Source: Cololabis saira (taxonomy: Eukaryota > Chordata > Actinopteri > Beloniformes > Belonidae). Taken from it: a stretch of DNA of 64,000 nt. Position numbers and translations under genes: made by a program. Shown here one piece after another: positions 13,301-22,902 of the stretch. Position 1 is the first letter of the stretch. Each line of letters begins with the position of its first letter. The stretch lies in contig NC_084596.1 of the NCBI RefSeq assembly GCF_033807715.1, forward strand, positions 34,588,879 through 34,652,878, read 5' to 3'. The notes below the pieces were generated by a model. It was given only the letters and a program-made list of their open reading frames with translations, searched no databases and had not been told where the DNA came from.

Positions 13301-14972
13301 GATGATGTGGTCCTGCAGGCTTCAAGTTGTGATTTTCAACTCTCCCCGGAGGGGATCACAGCTGACTGTGAAGCAGTGGGAATGAGAATCAGCACCTCCA
13401 AATCTGAGACCATGTTTCTCAGTAGGAAAGTTCCTCCCTAGGTCAGCCATGAGGTGTTGTCTCAAGTGGAGAATTTTAAGTATGTTTGCTACTTCTTGTG
13501 AGTGATGGGAGGATGGAACAGGAGATCTGATGACCATTCATTTGAATCAAGTGTGCTGATGCAGGGAAACATCTAAAAACAGGCAAGAAACTGGCCCTCA
13601 AGGTCCAGGATTGCCTGGAGGTAGATGGACTCTCCCTTAGAGATTGGAGGGTACGCTCAGTCCTCCAGGAGTCTCTCCTGCTACGCCACATCCAGAGGAG
13701 TCAGCTGACATGGTTCTTCTCATCAGGACGGCTCCTGGATGCCTCTCCGGTAATATCTTACTGACATGTCCAGCCAGGAGGAATCCCTTTACCAAGGACA
13801 CACTGGAGAGATTATATCTGTCAGCTGCTCTGCAAACTCTTCAGTATTCCCCTGGAAGATCTGGAAGGGGGTGTCTGGAGAGAAGGAGGTCTGGACCTTT
13901 GTTTATTAGACTGCTGCCCTCACGACCTGAATCTGGAAGTACCGTATTTTCCGCACTATAAGGCACACCTAAAAGCCTTTCATTTTCTCAAAAACCGGCA
14001 GTGCGCCTTATATATGATCATTACGGTAATTTCTGTTAGGGTAGTGAGGGAGATTGTAGCTACTGTAGTTGGTGTCGCCGAAGTAATGGCGCTAAAAACG
14101 TCAGGAATCGTCAGACGTTAAAGACAACAGCAGCGATGCCGACTCGCATAATGGCGACTTTGAAGAGATGGAGCAAAGCTGGTTTTTATTTTGTTAATAA
14201 AGTTTGACGTACGGTATTTTTCTTCTTGTTTTTTTTTTTTTTTTGCATTTGCTGTAGGATTTTGTAGCATGTCCTGTAGCGCAGCTCCATCAGGTAGATA
14301 CGTAACTCAACCCCAGCCACTATAGGACGGTATTTTACCATATATTTAGTGCGCCTTATAATGCGGTGCGCCTTATACATGAAAACGTTTTAAAATACGT
14401 CATTCATTGAAGGTAACTTTTCCACATAACAGTACGACACACATATTCAGGACTGCATCCTATATTACACGAAATTAAAGAGTATTTTTCAGGAGTAAAG
14501 CTTCTTTAAAATGGGCGTTGGTACCTCTGAGGAGACCTTAATCCACTTCTGCCGGCACATATCACCGGTGAAACTCCCGAAACAAACTTTGTCCCAGTCA
14601 AAGTGCGACTCAGTGGTCTTATACTTCATGCCGTCTGCGTCCGGCAGCATGCTGCGAATCCTCTCCAGCAGGGTCAGACACTCCTCCTTACTCCACTCAC
14701 CTGCAGACAGAGACAGCAGTTAGCGGCGAGATACTGTCACCACCATGCTCCCCTGTAGGGGTGAGCACACAATCCTATTCCTGTCTGATGGATGTTGACA
14801 GGTGCTCCCTGACTGGTGCAGAGTCTAACAATGTGTGCAGACAGGACCGTGACAGACGTGTCACCTGACTGTTGGCGGGTCACGCTGGAGTGACGTGCTG
14901 CTGTTGGCTGTTACCTATCTCGGTCTTGATCGTGGCGCCCTGAGCCGCGGAGACGCTGCTGCTGCCGTTCAT
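1315..14972 (-). CDS. ubtf: Upstream binding factor UBF, RNA polymerase I HMG-box transcription factor (17 coding exons, 3' end off window)
   Basis: UBF binds rDNA promoter and enhancer chromatin as a dimer in the nucleolus and helps load the Pol I machinery. Coding exons in transcript order: 14972-14915, 14700-14525, 11105-11022, 10865-10710, 10598-10534, 9506-9386, 8480-8370, 8202-8075, 7992-7851, 7779-7738, 6609-6505, 6362-6204, 6100-5990, 5713-5634, 3857-3668, 3120-3073, 2964-2827, 1419-1315 (the first holds only 19 codons). Every junction has AG/GT and the frame is kept throughout, giving 673 codons. Order: N-terminal dimer region 1-106, HMG boxes at about 110-178, 193-260, 296-361, 425-486 and 506-575, a basic linker 593-638, then an Asp/Glu/Ser tail. 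Human UBF has 764 residues and six boxes; the box 4 equivalent is absent here. The exon 6100-5990 donor is taken as GAG|GTTCAG because the human protein joins there; a longer exon is possible. The remaining acidic tail and stop must lie left of base 1. Confidence 0.95.
1461..2040 (+). repeat. Unclassified fish interspersed repeat, copy 1
   Basis: Contains ACTGACCACTAGAGGCGGGC and TTTAGAGCAGAAATAAACAT. Related copies occur at about 15131-15895 (interrupted), 19795-20035 (inverted) and 24545-24735. No termini or coding capacity identified. Confidence 0.55.
2086..2345 (+). pseudogene. Remnant of a transposon-associated domain (KAYKSLDAW type)
   Basis: One frame reads [20 protein letters not shown], then [11 protein letters not shown], a TGA stop, [14 protein letters not shown], then [20 protein letters not shown]. 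The pattern W-x-P-x-(V/I)-x-(F/Y)-P-D-I-x-x-Y-L followed by KAYKSL-(E/D)-A is familiar from multicopy fish proteins linked to DNA elements. The same upstream module appears on the minus strand at 59252-58989. It is a broken fragment inside a ubtf intron. Confidence 0.5.
2605..2680. repeat. 16-bp minisatellite
   Basis: 4.75 copies of CTGCCACTCAGTCTTT in a ubtf intron, about 150 bp from the end of exon 2964-2827. Confidence 0.9.
3668..5713 (-). other. ubtf: UBF HMG box 6 exons split by a 1.5-kb hAT element
   Basis: Exon 5713-5634 encodes [11 protein letters not shown] and FDGEPKKPP; exon 3857-3668 encodes [18 protein letters not shown] and [16 protein letters not shown]. The phase (two bases plus one) fits donor GGT|GTGAG and acceptor CACAG. 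Element 4053-5544 fills most of the intron. Confidence 0.92.
4053..5544. mobile_element. Non-autonomous hAT element with expanded internal T-rich array (copy 1)
   Basis: The TIRs CAGGGGTCGGCAACCC and inverse are flanked by a perfect 8-bp duplication GTGTATCT (4045-4052 and 5545-5552). Conserved ends enclose about 1.2 kb of tandem repeats built from TTTCGACTTTTTTCTCGA units. Long open frames inside, with STFRLFS-type repeats, are by-products of the array. It sits in the intron that splits UBF box 6. Confidence 0.93.
5990..6362 (-). other. ubtf: UBF HMG box 5 exons
   Basis: The second half of exon 6362-6204 ([15 protein letters not shown]) and exon 6100-5990 ([20 protein letters not shown]) form the atypical fifth box. 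The residues match human UBF closely. Confidence 0.9.
6204..6609 (-). other. ubtf: UBF inter-box linker exons; junction where HMG box 4 is missing
   Basis: Exon 6609-6505 encodes [16 protein letters not shown] and a Ser/Lys-rich stretch, matching the human segment just before box 4. The next exon, 6362-6204, begins [13 protein letters not shown] and continues [20 protein letters not shown], the start of box 5. Both are in phase 0 and the intron is 142 bp. Nothing in it encodes box 4. The start of exon 6362 was chosen for the pyrimidine-rich acceptor ending CACAG; a later AG at 6305-6304 would give a shorter exon. Confidence 0.85.
6700..7570. repeat. Unclassified repeat rich in TTTTAGTC motifs
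   Basis: Multiple TTAGTC and CGACTAAAA words and a CGTTGATGAAAGC end, of a type common in fish introns. It fills the ubtf intron between exons 7779-7738 and 6609-6505. No exon was found within it. Confidence 0.4.
7738..8202 (-). other. ubtf: UBF HMG box 3 exons
   Basis: Three exons (8202-8075, 7992-7851, 7779-7738) encode [20 protein letters not shown], then [11 protein letters not shown] and [17 protein letters not shown], then [14 protein letters not shown]. The order and phase match human box 3. Confidence 0.92.
8370..9506 (-). other. ubtf: UBF HMG box 2 exons with a hAT element in the intron between them
   Basis: Exon 9506-9386 carries [20 protein letters not shown]. Exon 8480-8370 carries [20 protein letters not shown]. 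In mammals the exon for the second half of this box is skipped in the UBF2 isoform; the exon here is 111 bases (37 codons), a multiple of three, so skipping would keep the frame. The intron holds a 596-bp hAT element at 8511-9106, only 31 bp upstream of the exon. Confidence 0.92.
8511..9106. mobile_element. Non-autonomous hAT element, same family (copy 2, inverted)
   Basis: Same TIRs and ends as 4053-5544 but in opposite orientation and with a shorter internal array. The flanks ATATAAGA (8503-8510) and ATCTAAGA (9107-9114) match at 7 of 8 positions. Confidence 0.9.
9533..10397. mobile_element. TIR DNA element of uncertain superfamily
   Basis: The left end GATTCACACCGAAAGCGTC and right end GACACTTTTGGTGTGAATTC are inverted relatives. 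About 865 bp inside a ubtf intron with no recognisable coding sequence. Target duplication not resolved. Confidence 0.5.
10534..10865 (-). other. ubtf: UBF HMG box 1 exons
   Basis: Exon 10865-10710 encodes [20 protein letters not shown] and the following helix up to ELPEKKK. Exon 10598-10534 encodes [17 protein letters not shown]. These are nearly identical to human box 1, the best conserved DNA-bending box of UBF. Confidence 0.93.
11330..11945 (+). mobile_element. Degenerate LINE 3' end
   Basis: Ends in AATAAACCATT followed by CATT repeats. The stretch around 11480-11570 resembles the C-terminal coding end of a fish non-LTR element. A similar 3' end is at 50330-50870. Weak call. Confidence 0.35.
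11946..12840. other. Intronic stretch without recognised features
   Basis: Intron of ubtf. Holds a C homopolymer (about 12587-12601) and purine-rich AAGAAG tracts near 12300-12345. Open frames here have no known domains. Confidence 0.4.
12840..13938 (+). mobile_element. Degenerate non-LTR retrotransposon, reverse transcriptase end
   Basis: Frames read the reverse-transcriptase core [10 protein letters not shown] near 13290-13330, then [17 protein letters not shown] near 13380-13440 and VENFKYV near 13470, with many frameshifts. A fragment of a hAT MITE (about 13540-13615) interrupts it. The strand is plus, opposite to ubtf. Confidence 0.7.
13942..14413. mobile_element. Tc1/mariner-pogo-like MITE, 3' terminus missing
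   Basis: Same family as 761-1245 and in the same orientation, flanked by TA on the left. It stops after ATTCATTGAAGGT, lacking the last 28 bases with the right inverted repeat. It lies just left of the second ubtf coding exon. Confidence 0.75.
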
Positions 14973-15130
14973 CCTGCAGCACCTGCTGAGAAGACTCCGC
15001 CGCTCCCTCCTCTGAAGACACACAGGCAGAACAGATTCAGTCAAAGCGTGTACATCTGGTAGCCGCTTCACACAGGTTCCATGTTGAAGTTAACAAACCC
15101 ACAAATTCACATCCCGTCACACATCCTGTC

Positions 15131-15895
15131 TAACATCTTAACTTCTGGCTTGAGGCTCATGTGGAACTACGATTTGTTGCAGTTCCTCGACTGACCGATT
15201 GACTGACCCTTGCTCCCAAAAGCGAGTCAAACTCCATTGACTCTCATGTTAAGTAGGGGTGGGTATTGGGAAGGACCTCACGATACGATACGCATCACGA
15301 TACTTGAGCCACGATACGATACAAATTGCGATATCCCGATTATGCGATATATCGCGATATTCTACATAGTTCACCGAAAAATTTAAAAATGCATTACATA
15401 TCTTAAAATCCAAGTTGTATATATGTACATCAGATGATAGTGATAATGCATTGGACAGACTGAGTCAAAACAATGTAATTCAAACTTTCCATTTTAATTA
15501 TGCAACATATTTGCATGAAAAAACACACTGAAACACAATGAAAAGTGCAGTGTGTGCATTATTCTTAGATACAAAATACTCAAAATAAAATGCAGTGTCT
15601 CACCCACACTGAAATCACAAAATAAAGTGCAGCTAGGATTGGGCAAAAATATTGATACGGCAATATATCGCGATACATACATTGAATATCGATATCGTAT
15701 CGGGAGACTATGTATCGCGATATATTGCCGTATCAATATTTTTGCCCACCCCTAATGTTAAGATATCCAACTTTAGAGCAGAAATAAAACATATTTACAG
15801 CCTTAACCTGATCATTTGATTTCACATTCATGTGAACTCAACTCTCAACACATTCAACTCTGAGGGGGGGGATTTTTTCTACCACGCCAGGAGAG
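15131..15895 (+). repeat. Unclassified interspersed repeat, copy 2, split by a hAT element
   Basis: Two halves (15131-15253 and 15755-15895) match the repeat at 1461-1740 and are separated by the 501-bp element at 15254-15754. Confidence 0.6.
15254..15754. mobile_element. Non-autonomous hAT element with perfect internal foldback
   Basis: Ends TAGGGGTGGGTA and TGCCCACCCCTA, flanked by the perfect 8-bp duplication ATGTTAAG (15246-15253 and 15755-15762). The right third carries a 40-nt perfect inverted repeat (15640-15679 against 15709-15748) with a 29-nt loop. Confidence 0.88.
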
Positions 15896-15899
15896 TTTA

Positions 15900-16370
15900 T
15901 ATGAAGCATCTCATGTTTTGTTTTTTCTCAACAACTTAATTTCATTTGTTAATATTGATCTATTATTATTCTTTGAAGCAAAGAGGAGAAACTAATGAAA
16001 CTGTTGAAATAACCAAGTGGACAAATGCAATTTTGTCCAGAGGCAACATCTCTGGACTCTGAGACACCTGGGACGAACCAGATGGCCTATAATACCAGCT
16101 AAAGCTATCTTACATTCGTTCTATGCTCACGTGCATTTGTGACATCTGACATCAGTGCTGCCAGAGAAGAATTGAAGGCTAGCAGGGTTGTGCTAGAAAC
16201 CGTGATTACCCTAAGCCTGTGAGCCAGTCATGGTCATCCACTGGCCCACCAACCCTAGCAGCTAAATGTTAACAGTGTTGGCTACTGACTGGCTCATAGT
16301 AGCGACTGGACCTGTGGCTACTTGGTTGGCCAAGCCTAGTGTTAGTCAACCAAGAAATACTGTCTGGTGG
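15900..16370. other. Gene-free intronic stretch
   Basis: No recognisable coding or repeat structure by eye; lies in the presumed first intron of ubtf. Confidence 0.3.
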
Positions 16371-16379
16371 TGGTAAGTC

Positions 16380-17105
16380 AACTTGGAAAGATACTAAAAT
16401 GATCCGAAGGTCTCTCAACTGCAGGTTGGTTCTTTATAGAGATTTAAAGAACCAAAGACGGAGAGGTATCATTCAGCTTTTATGCTCCTAACCGGTGGAA
16501 CAAACTCCCAGAATGCATCAGGGTTACTGAAACTCAATTGCTATAAAAAGGAGCTTGAGGCCGGATTGTGGCAAGATTTATGAAAAAAATCTGTATACAT
16601 TTTAAGTTTTCTAGTAATAATGTCAGATGAAGCGTTCCAAACCCAAAAGAATGAGCCCTCTAGTGTATCTCTCCATTGCCTTGAACAGGCTGTGTGCTGC
16701 AAAATGTGCTGCAATTCGGTCCCGAATTTCCCGCGCTGGGCTACGGATGTGACGTCACATGACGCTGCATGTGCGTTCTCCCGTGCCGGCTTCACTGTTG
16801 GCTGCAGTACCCCCAACGGCCGTCGTGGTGAAGGGTGGCGCTAGAGAGTCTCATTTCTTAAAAGGAGCCTCAAGCTCCTTTAAGTCAAGGTTGAAAACTT
16901 TTTTGCTGCATTTCAGTAATCTTTCACAACCTTTGCTTCTTACATCTCATTTGTTTTATTCTTTTTTAACTTGTGTCTTTCTTTAATTCTGCTTTCAAAC
17001 TACAGTATTTCAATTTGAAATGCATGTTTTGAAAACGTTTTTATATAAACAACGTTGAATTGTCTTGTACATGAAATCCACAATACAAATAAACTTGCCT
17101 TGCCT
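16380..17105 (+). mobile_element. LINE 3' end interrupted by a TTAA MITE
   Basis: The halves 16380-16548 and 16884-17105 read the C-terminal end of a non-LTR ORF (WNKLP-type text around 16490, then SRLKTFLLHFSN) and end in AATAAACTTGCCTTGCC, a common fish LINE tail. The MITE at 16549-16879 splits it. Confidence 0.55.
16549..16879. mobile_element. TTAA-target MITE (piggyBac/Kolobok-like), copy 1
   Basis: The ends AGGAGCTTGAGG and CCTCAAGCTCCT are perfect inverses. TTAA follows on the right (16880-16883); the left TTAA has decayed. A close relative in the other orientation is at 56399-56739. Confidence 0.75.
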
Positions 17106-19490
17106 ATAAGCTGTCAAGCTTGAGGCCCTTCAGCTGGTGTCCCCTGGTTAGCTCTGGCTGCAAGACTCACCTTCCCCGACTTCACAATCAAAAATGGCTG
17201 TGCTGTCATCAATAATAGAAACACTCTGCTAATATTACAACTTATTTTATTCACATCCAGCCAGACACACATGGAAATGTTGGTTTCTTTTAATCTCTGT
17301 ACATATTGCTAACAATGCCCACGACTACTCCAATGCTTACAAGTGCCGTTTTCACCTAAGTTTGCATCTGGAACATGATCCACTGTGCTGTGACATCACC
17401 TGGGATGTTTCTAGCTTTTGGGGGCCCTACTTTGGAAAACCCCGGTGTGAATGGGAGCTCCAGGCCTTTACAATTATACCAGTTTCACGTTCACTTCAAA
17501 GTTCAAATTGGGCTGGCAATATAAATCTGCCTAACAAAATTAAATTTTTGCAAAGGAGGAAATCATTTTGCTGAAAACAACTGTACAAAGGGGGAGGGTG
17601 AAATTACCAGAAAATGTTCTGAATTTTTACATTTCCATAACTCAGAAAATAAGACTGTTAAAGCAATCAATAGCTTGCAATACTAACATTCTGTAATTTT
17701 TTTTCGTAAATATGTACCAATTTCACACCATTGGTTTTTTTCTTAATTTACAAACCAAGACGGAAAGATTCTGCACCTCCAAACACAAAACCAGCATTCT
17801 GGTACCAACAAGTGCAAATGACTCCAGACTGACTTAACTGCTGATGTACATTGTACGAAAATGCAGAAAATCTATGCAGAAAATCTGTTTACATGCAAAA
17901 CAAGCATCTTCCCTTTCTCAACCCTAATTTGTCACCCTCCAGGACAAAGGTGACAAAAGAAAAGGGCTGATAAAAATAAGGAAAAGGGCTGATAAAAATA
18001 AGAAAAAGGGCTGACAAGAATTTTCACCTTCCCAGAGAGGAGTGTCAAAATGCATGCACCAAGATTGGGAAACGGTCTGGAAAGTCCACCATATGAGTTG
18101 AAACATTTCAGTGTACATGAGGCAAATCCTGCTCTGAAAAACACCCCATAGGGGGACTATGCTGACCGTGACAAACTACAAAGCTTCACACAGTGAGTCC
18201 ACCAGTTTCTCATGGAGCCAGCAGTGATTGGGCGTCGGTCTGCTCCTCCTGGTATCATAGCGGAGGCTGAGAGCGTGTCCTACCCTCTTCAGACATGAGC
18301 TCCATCACAGTCCCTCTCTGGACCACCACACCGACAATGACCGGTTAATCTGACATCCTTGTGTTTGGACTGTGGGAGAGAGCTGGAGCACCTGGAGGAA
18401 GCTCACACAGAAAATTCACCCTGCTGGGGGTCTGACCAGAACCTCTTTATTAGGAGGCATCAGTCCAGACCACCGGGCCCCAACGCTGCCCTTCGCCATG
18501 CAGCCGCTAGGAGCCCCGGGCTACACAGACTGCAGAAAGAGTACAGCAAACACACTTTCTCAAGAGTGCTTCTGAAGCGTCGTTTTCAGTGCCATGTTGG
18601 TACAAAAGGGCTCCATCCAATCCTGTCAAATCCAAAGATGGACATATGGATGGAGCACGCAGGTCATGAAGCTGTCTGACTGAAGCCAGTGGACATGTTT
18701 GCTGTTTTAGCTTGGTGGCAAGCTTATGCTACCCTATAATGAAAACTGGTGTTATCTTATTTTCATTTTAATCTAATCTGTACACACACAAAAAAAAACA
18801 CAAAAAAAAAACAAAAAAAACTTGCCATTCACATAGATGCTATCGTCAGTTATGCGTTTCATCCCAAATCATTTGGGCCAAATGCATATCAGTAGGTGTT
18901 TCTTTAAATATTTCTGAGCCTGTATACTACAACAGTATAATAAAATCCTGTATTGATGACTTTTAGTTTTGGTGTCCACCCACAGAATTTAAGTGGCCCC
19001 ATCTGGCCCCCCCTATGAAACATTTTTGGAGGTGCCCCTGTCTGTACAACCATCCTAATTTCACATGTCGCTAATGAAACGACACCTGAAACGGCTGCTG
19101 CCAGAGGTACAGGCTGATGGTCTAAAAGAAATTCAGCTGGTGGCCTCCGGGTAGTCCTGGCTACCAGCCTTTAACTCCAGGTGTAGATAGCTGCCGCTTT
19201 TCACGCCTGAACCTTTCCAGACCAACCTACAACCCTCTCAGACCGACCCAGAATCTTCCAAAACCAACCCAGAAACCTCTCAGTCCAACCCAGAACCAGT
19301 CTCAGCAGTGAGTAGCACAGCAACACATTATCCCTAAATAAGAAGGTTATGCTTTGTAAGGTCTTCATTCACAGCTCATAAATCAAGTTCACCAGCTAAT
19401 CAACTCAAGTCATGATTGATAGTTTAACAACAGCAGACTGTCAAAAGACCACGCCCTTAATTGTGAATAATGTACGGTTCTTCTGCCATT
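17106..19490. other. Long gene-free stretch in the presumed first ubtf intron
   Basis: AT-rich, with an A-rich tract near 18789-18818. A short segment at 18366-18412 (GGACTGTGGGAGAGAGCTGG) recalls a common fish LINE motif on the minus strand. No domains, splice-bounded exons or RNA genes recognised. Confidence 0.4.
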
Positions 19491-19794
19491 TACTAAAAAA
19501 AAAAAAACAGTAGATGAATCATTAAGTCGTGTGATGTATTGGTTTTTGAGGAGAGTTTTTGAAGCCTCTTTTTATTCACACAGCCATGTTGCTTGGGGAA
19601 CCGACGGGAACATGTGTCAATCAGGTAGCTTTGGCTAGCAGCCCCTTCAGCCGACCCCCGCTGAAATATCTCCAGAGCTGCTGGCAGATGTTCACAGCAG
19701 AATATACAGTTCAACACGTTGACTCGACAGCAAAAAGGAAAATGATTTAGCTGATGCTGATTGCGTACAAACTTCTTGGTACTTCATTAAGTTT

Positions 19795-20035
19795 GGTAGC
19801 GTGAGGAGTTTGGATCAGGAAGTGATAACGGCTAGCCCTTGGATGAGGGAACTGTCAATCGTTCATCTTAGAAATCACTTTATACAAATTCTCCAAGCGG
19901 GGTACAAAATAATGCATCCCCATCAGAGTTTTCGTGGATGTGAAATAAAACGACTGAGACCAAATTGTTTTGTTTTTAAATCAGGCTGTAAATATGTTTT
20001 ATTTACGCTCTAAAGTTGGACAGTTTAACATGAGT
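19795..20035 (-). repeat. Unclassified interspersed repeat, copy 3 (inverted)
   Basis: The reverse complement matches about 1560-1800, including TTTAGAGCG and the AAACATATTTACAG region. The 3' boundary abuts a DNA element remnant at 20050. Confidence 0.55.
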
Positions 20036-20049
20036 ATCAACGGAGATGG

Positions 20050-20640
20050 GCCACGGTTATTCAGGATTAATTATTCCGAATTAAACTATTTTCCTTCGAG
20101 TTTACATGGAAATAGTAATTCTGAATTGAGGTTTACATGGAAAACACATTTGATCGGCTTTATCAAATTCCCCTTGAGGTCTGGGAAGGTTCTGATTGGA
20201 TAGGGGGGCGGACCGGAAGTTACGTCACAAACTTAGCCGCTACAACTTTGAAAAGCTCAACATTTTTACGTTTCCTGCCATCTGTTCTTTTAATTATTTC
20301 CAGGTCCTCCAAGCTATATATTAAATAAATGGTCTCTGCTCTTGACCACCGTTTACTGCGTGCTGCCATCTTGAAACTTTGTTTGAAAACCAGCCCAGCG
20401 CAGAATATAAGTGTCATGGCGACAGACGGGCGAGGGAACGAGCAGCGCAGAAAGACCGGAATTAATTTAAAGCGGAATGAGTGTATACATGATCGCGGAA
20501 TTATTCTATTCGGATTTAAAATCGGATTAAAACAGCCACTTACTTCGGAATTAAGTTTCATTCGGAATTAGGTGTTTACATGGTAATTTTTAAATCCAAT
20601 TTAATTTTAATTCTGAATTAAATAGGAATTAATCTTCCCA
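20050..20640 (-). mobile_element. DNA element with a Myb/SANT-like gene fragment
   Basis: Both edges carry AATTCGGAATTA-type motifs in inverted arrangement with TGTTTACATGG words. On the minus strand at about 20390-20220 a frame reads MAARSKRWSRAETIYLIYSL and then KRKNVELFKVVAAKF, resembling the Myb/SANT-like DNA-binding proteins of PIF/Harbinger elements. It is truncated. Confidence 0.5.
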
Positions 20641-20689
20641 TGAAAACGCACTCATTGACTCGCTTTTGCAGCCAGGCTCTATCCGACAG

Positions 20690-20836
20690 GTCTGGACCCG
20701 GACCCCGGTGGTCGGAGGAGGAACTGCAGTTCTGGATCTGGACCCCGGTGGTCGGAGGAGGAACTGCAGGTCTGGACCCTGGTGGTCGGAGGAGGAACTG
20801 CAGGTCTGGACCCTGGTGGTCGGAGGAGGAACTGCA
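20690..20836. repeat. 34-bp minisatellite
   Basis: About four units of GACCCTGGTGGTCGGAGGAG plus a 14-base remainder; the first unit is 40 bp. GC-rich and about 400 bp from the CpG-rich block. Confidence 0.9.
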
Positions 20837-21219
20837 TCAGAGGACCGTCCTGGTCGCAGCTGTCGCAGAAAGAAGCGCATGAACGTGGAGCCTCAACTGC
20901 ATAAACTCAGCTTCTCTTCAGGCTGCACAGATGTCGGGGCCTCACAGCAACTAGGGCCCCAAATTGCAATGTCAACCTCAAGATTCAGATGAGTAGTACA
21001 TTTTCAAATTTATGAAATTAAAATTAGTTAGGAATTGTTTTCCCTCATGCAACTCTACTCTGAAGTTGTAATGAAGATAGCACCAACTAATTGTAACTAT
21101 TTAGGTTTATTTAGCCAGCACCACTTGAAATAAACTTAAACTACTATTCACTAATCTGTGCTGTTTTGTTGTACAGTATAACCCGGATTATGTTGAAGGT
21201 TTCAACTCTCTCCTTGAGT

Positions 21220-22515
21220 TTTACCGAGTGGGGACCCCCCTTATGGTCCCCCAGACCCCTGCCCAGGGCCGGGGCTGTGCGGGGCTGTGCGGGGCGCAGG
21301 CATGAGGCGACCCGGCCCCCGGTCCGCTGACGGTTCCGCCGGGATTCGGCTCGGGGAGCGCGCCCCGCGGGAGCGAGTCCCCGCCGGCTGCAGGCGGCGG
21401 GCCGCCCGGCTGCAGCTGCCCGGTAATGGCGCCCGTCCTCCGGCAGGAGTCAGCACGTAGCTTCCGCCGACACGCGGAGGGCGACTCGACGCTCGAGCGT
21501 GAACATTTTTTTTATTTTTTTTTATTAAATGACAACGTTTCTGCAGTCAGATCAGGTCGCAATGGTAATATTCGCGTTTGCAGCGAAGGGTTTTAGGAGA
21601 AAACCCCGCGGAATGAGCGTATTTGGGTGTGCAGCGGCGCGGTGAGCCGCCGCTGCCCCACAAGCCTTCACTGCGAAGCCGCCATGAATGTTCTGGCGAC
21701 TCGGGGACAAACGCGCAGAAACTCCCCGAAAAACGCTTTAAAATCACCACCGGCCGCTTACCTGCTAGTTCGGTCGGAAGCCCGGGTTATTACCGCTCAC
21801 AGCCTCGGTCGTTTGGGCGATTTTGGGACTTTGAAAGTGTGCCTTTTTCAGCCGTAAACCCCGGGGAGTCGGGTCGAAACGAATCCGACAGAAGGAGCGT
21901 CTAGTCCGGTATGGAGCTCCGCCCCGCGCCGCAGGGGGAGGACCTCCGGGGAAGACATGAGGACAAAGGCGGAGGATGAAACCAGAGACAGCGGTGAAAA
22001 CATCAGCCAAGCCCGCTGAAAGACACCCCGGATATTTACCGGCTATTTCACACTTTTACACATTTTTTCCAGGAACGCGTCCTTTTCTCTGCGGATGCTG
22101 ATCTGAACCGGCCCGGGTGCAGATGCTCCACCGGCGGGGAGGAGGAGGACCGGGGCCCGGGGGCCCGTCAGCCCGCCGCTGCTGGCGGGGATGCGGCGGA
22201 GGGGAGGCTGTGGCCGGCGGCCCCGGCTCCGGGAGCCCCCGGCGGGCACCGGGAGTCGCGGGTTCCGCCTCAGCGAGGAGGCTCCTCCGTGCAGCGGCCC
22301 GTGGCCGCCGGGCGACCTGCATCCTGCAGTGCAGCAGCCCGCATCACCATGGCACCCTGCCCGCTGACGGGACACCGTCCGCCGGCTCCGAGATCCGCCA
22401 TCCAGCCGCCCTCCTGCCGGGACCCGGACCTGCCCAGCTGGTCCCGTTGATCAATCAGCTCCAGCTCACACATCAACCTGAAACCGTCCACAGGTGTGGA
22501 CGTGCGTGAGGGGCC
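21220..22515. promoter_or_regulatory. CpG-island-like promoter region
   Basis: About 1.3 kb that is far richer in G, C and CG dinucleotides than anything else in the window, in an otherwise AT-leaning landscape. It sits upstream of ubtf (minus strand) and includes the candidate first exon. Open frames across it on both strands have no recognisable domains and look like by-products of the GC content. Confidence 0.6.
21762..22050 (-). other. ubtf: Probable ubtf 5'UTR first exon
   Basis: On the minus strand a strong donor (AGCAG|GTAAGC) ends a GC-rich block at 21762. The next acceptor on this strand that leads to the ubtf start codon is at 15013-15012, so this would be a 6.7-kb first intron. 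The upstream limit is a guess. This is inference from position and splice signal only. Confidence 0.45.
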
Positions 22516-22902
22516 GTCCGCGTTACGTTACGTATTTTAATTAAATTAATTTGCTTCATAGAATGGCATACTTTTTTTGACTATGAAATCTGAGGTAATG
22601 ATCTGATCAATAACCCTATCAGAGCTCCAGGTGACCACAGCTGGTGGGTGGAGACAGCCCGCATCGTGGGAACTGGTGTTTGTCCATCTTTAGGGACTGG
22701 TGCCGGAGGAGAGCCGGGCTCCAGACCTGTGGTTCGGCTCCAGGGGCCTCGGAGTGCACGGCTGCTGGGGCCCCGAGCCCCAGCTGGCGCCCCCTGCCGG
22801 CCAGGACGTCCACCGCATTAAAGAGACAGTTGCGTGATGCTCACGCATCACTGATGGCGTGCGGTGAAGTGCATCACTCAAGTGCTTTTATTTTATATTT
22901 AG

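Larger units (their letters stand above)
11022..14972 (-). other. ubtf: UBF N-terminal dimerisation region (start codon and three exons)
   Basis: The start ATG is at 14972-14970, followed by 18 more codons that include IKTE, a match to the SUMO acceptor pattern. The next two exons carry [12 protein letters not shown] and [14 protein letters not shown], then [14 protein letters not shown] and [10 protein letters not shown], which align with the region that precedes HMG box 1 in human UBF. The start exon begins near 15011 after an acceptor ending in CTTCAG, leaving about 39 bases of 5'UTR in it. Confidence 0.9.

Noticed and set aside
21223..22509. Several open frames of 60-130 codons in the CpG-rich block
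   Set aside because: Stop codons are rare in GC-rich DNA; no domains, no supporting splice phases.
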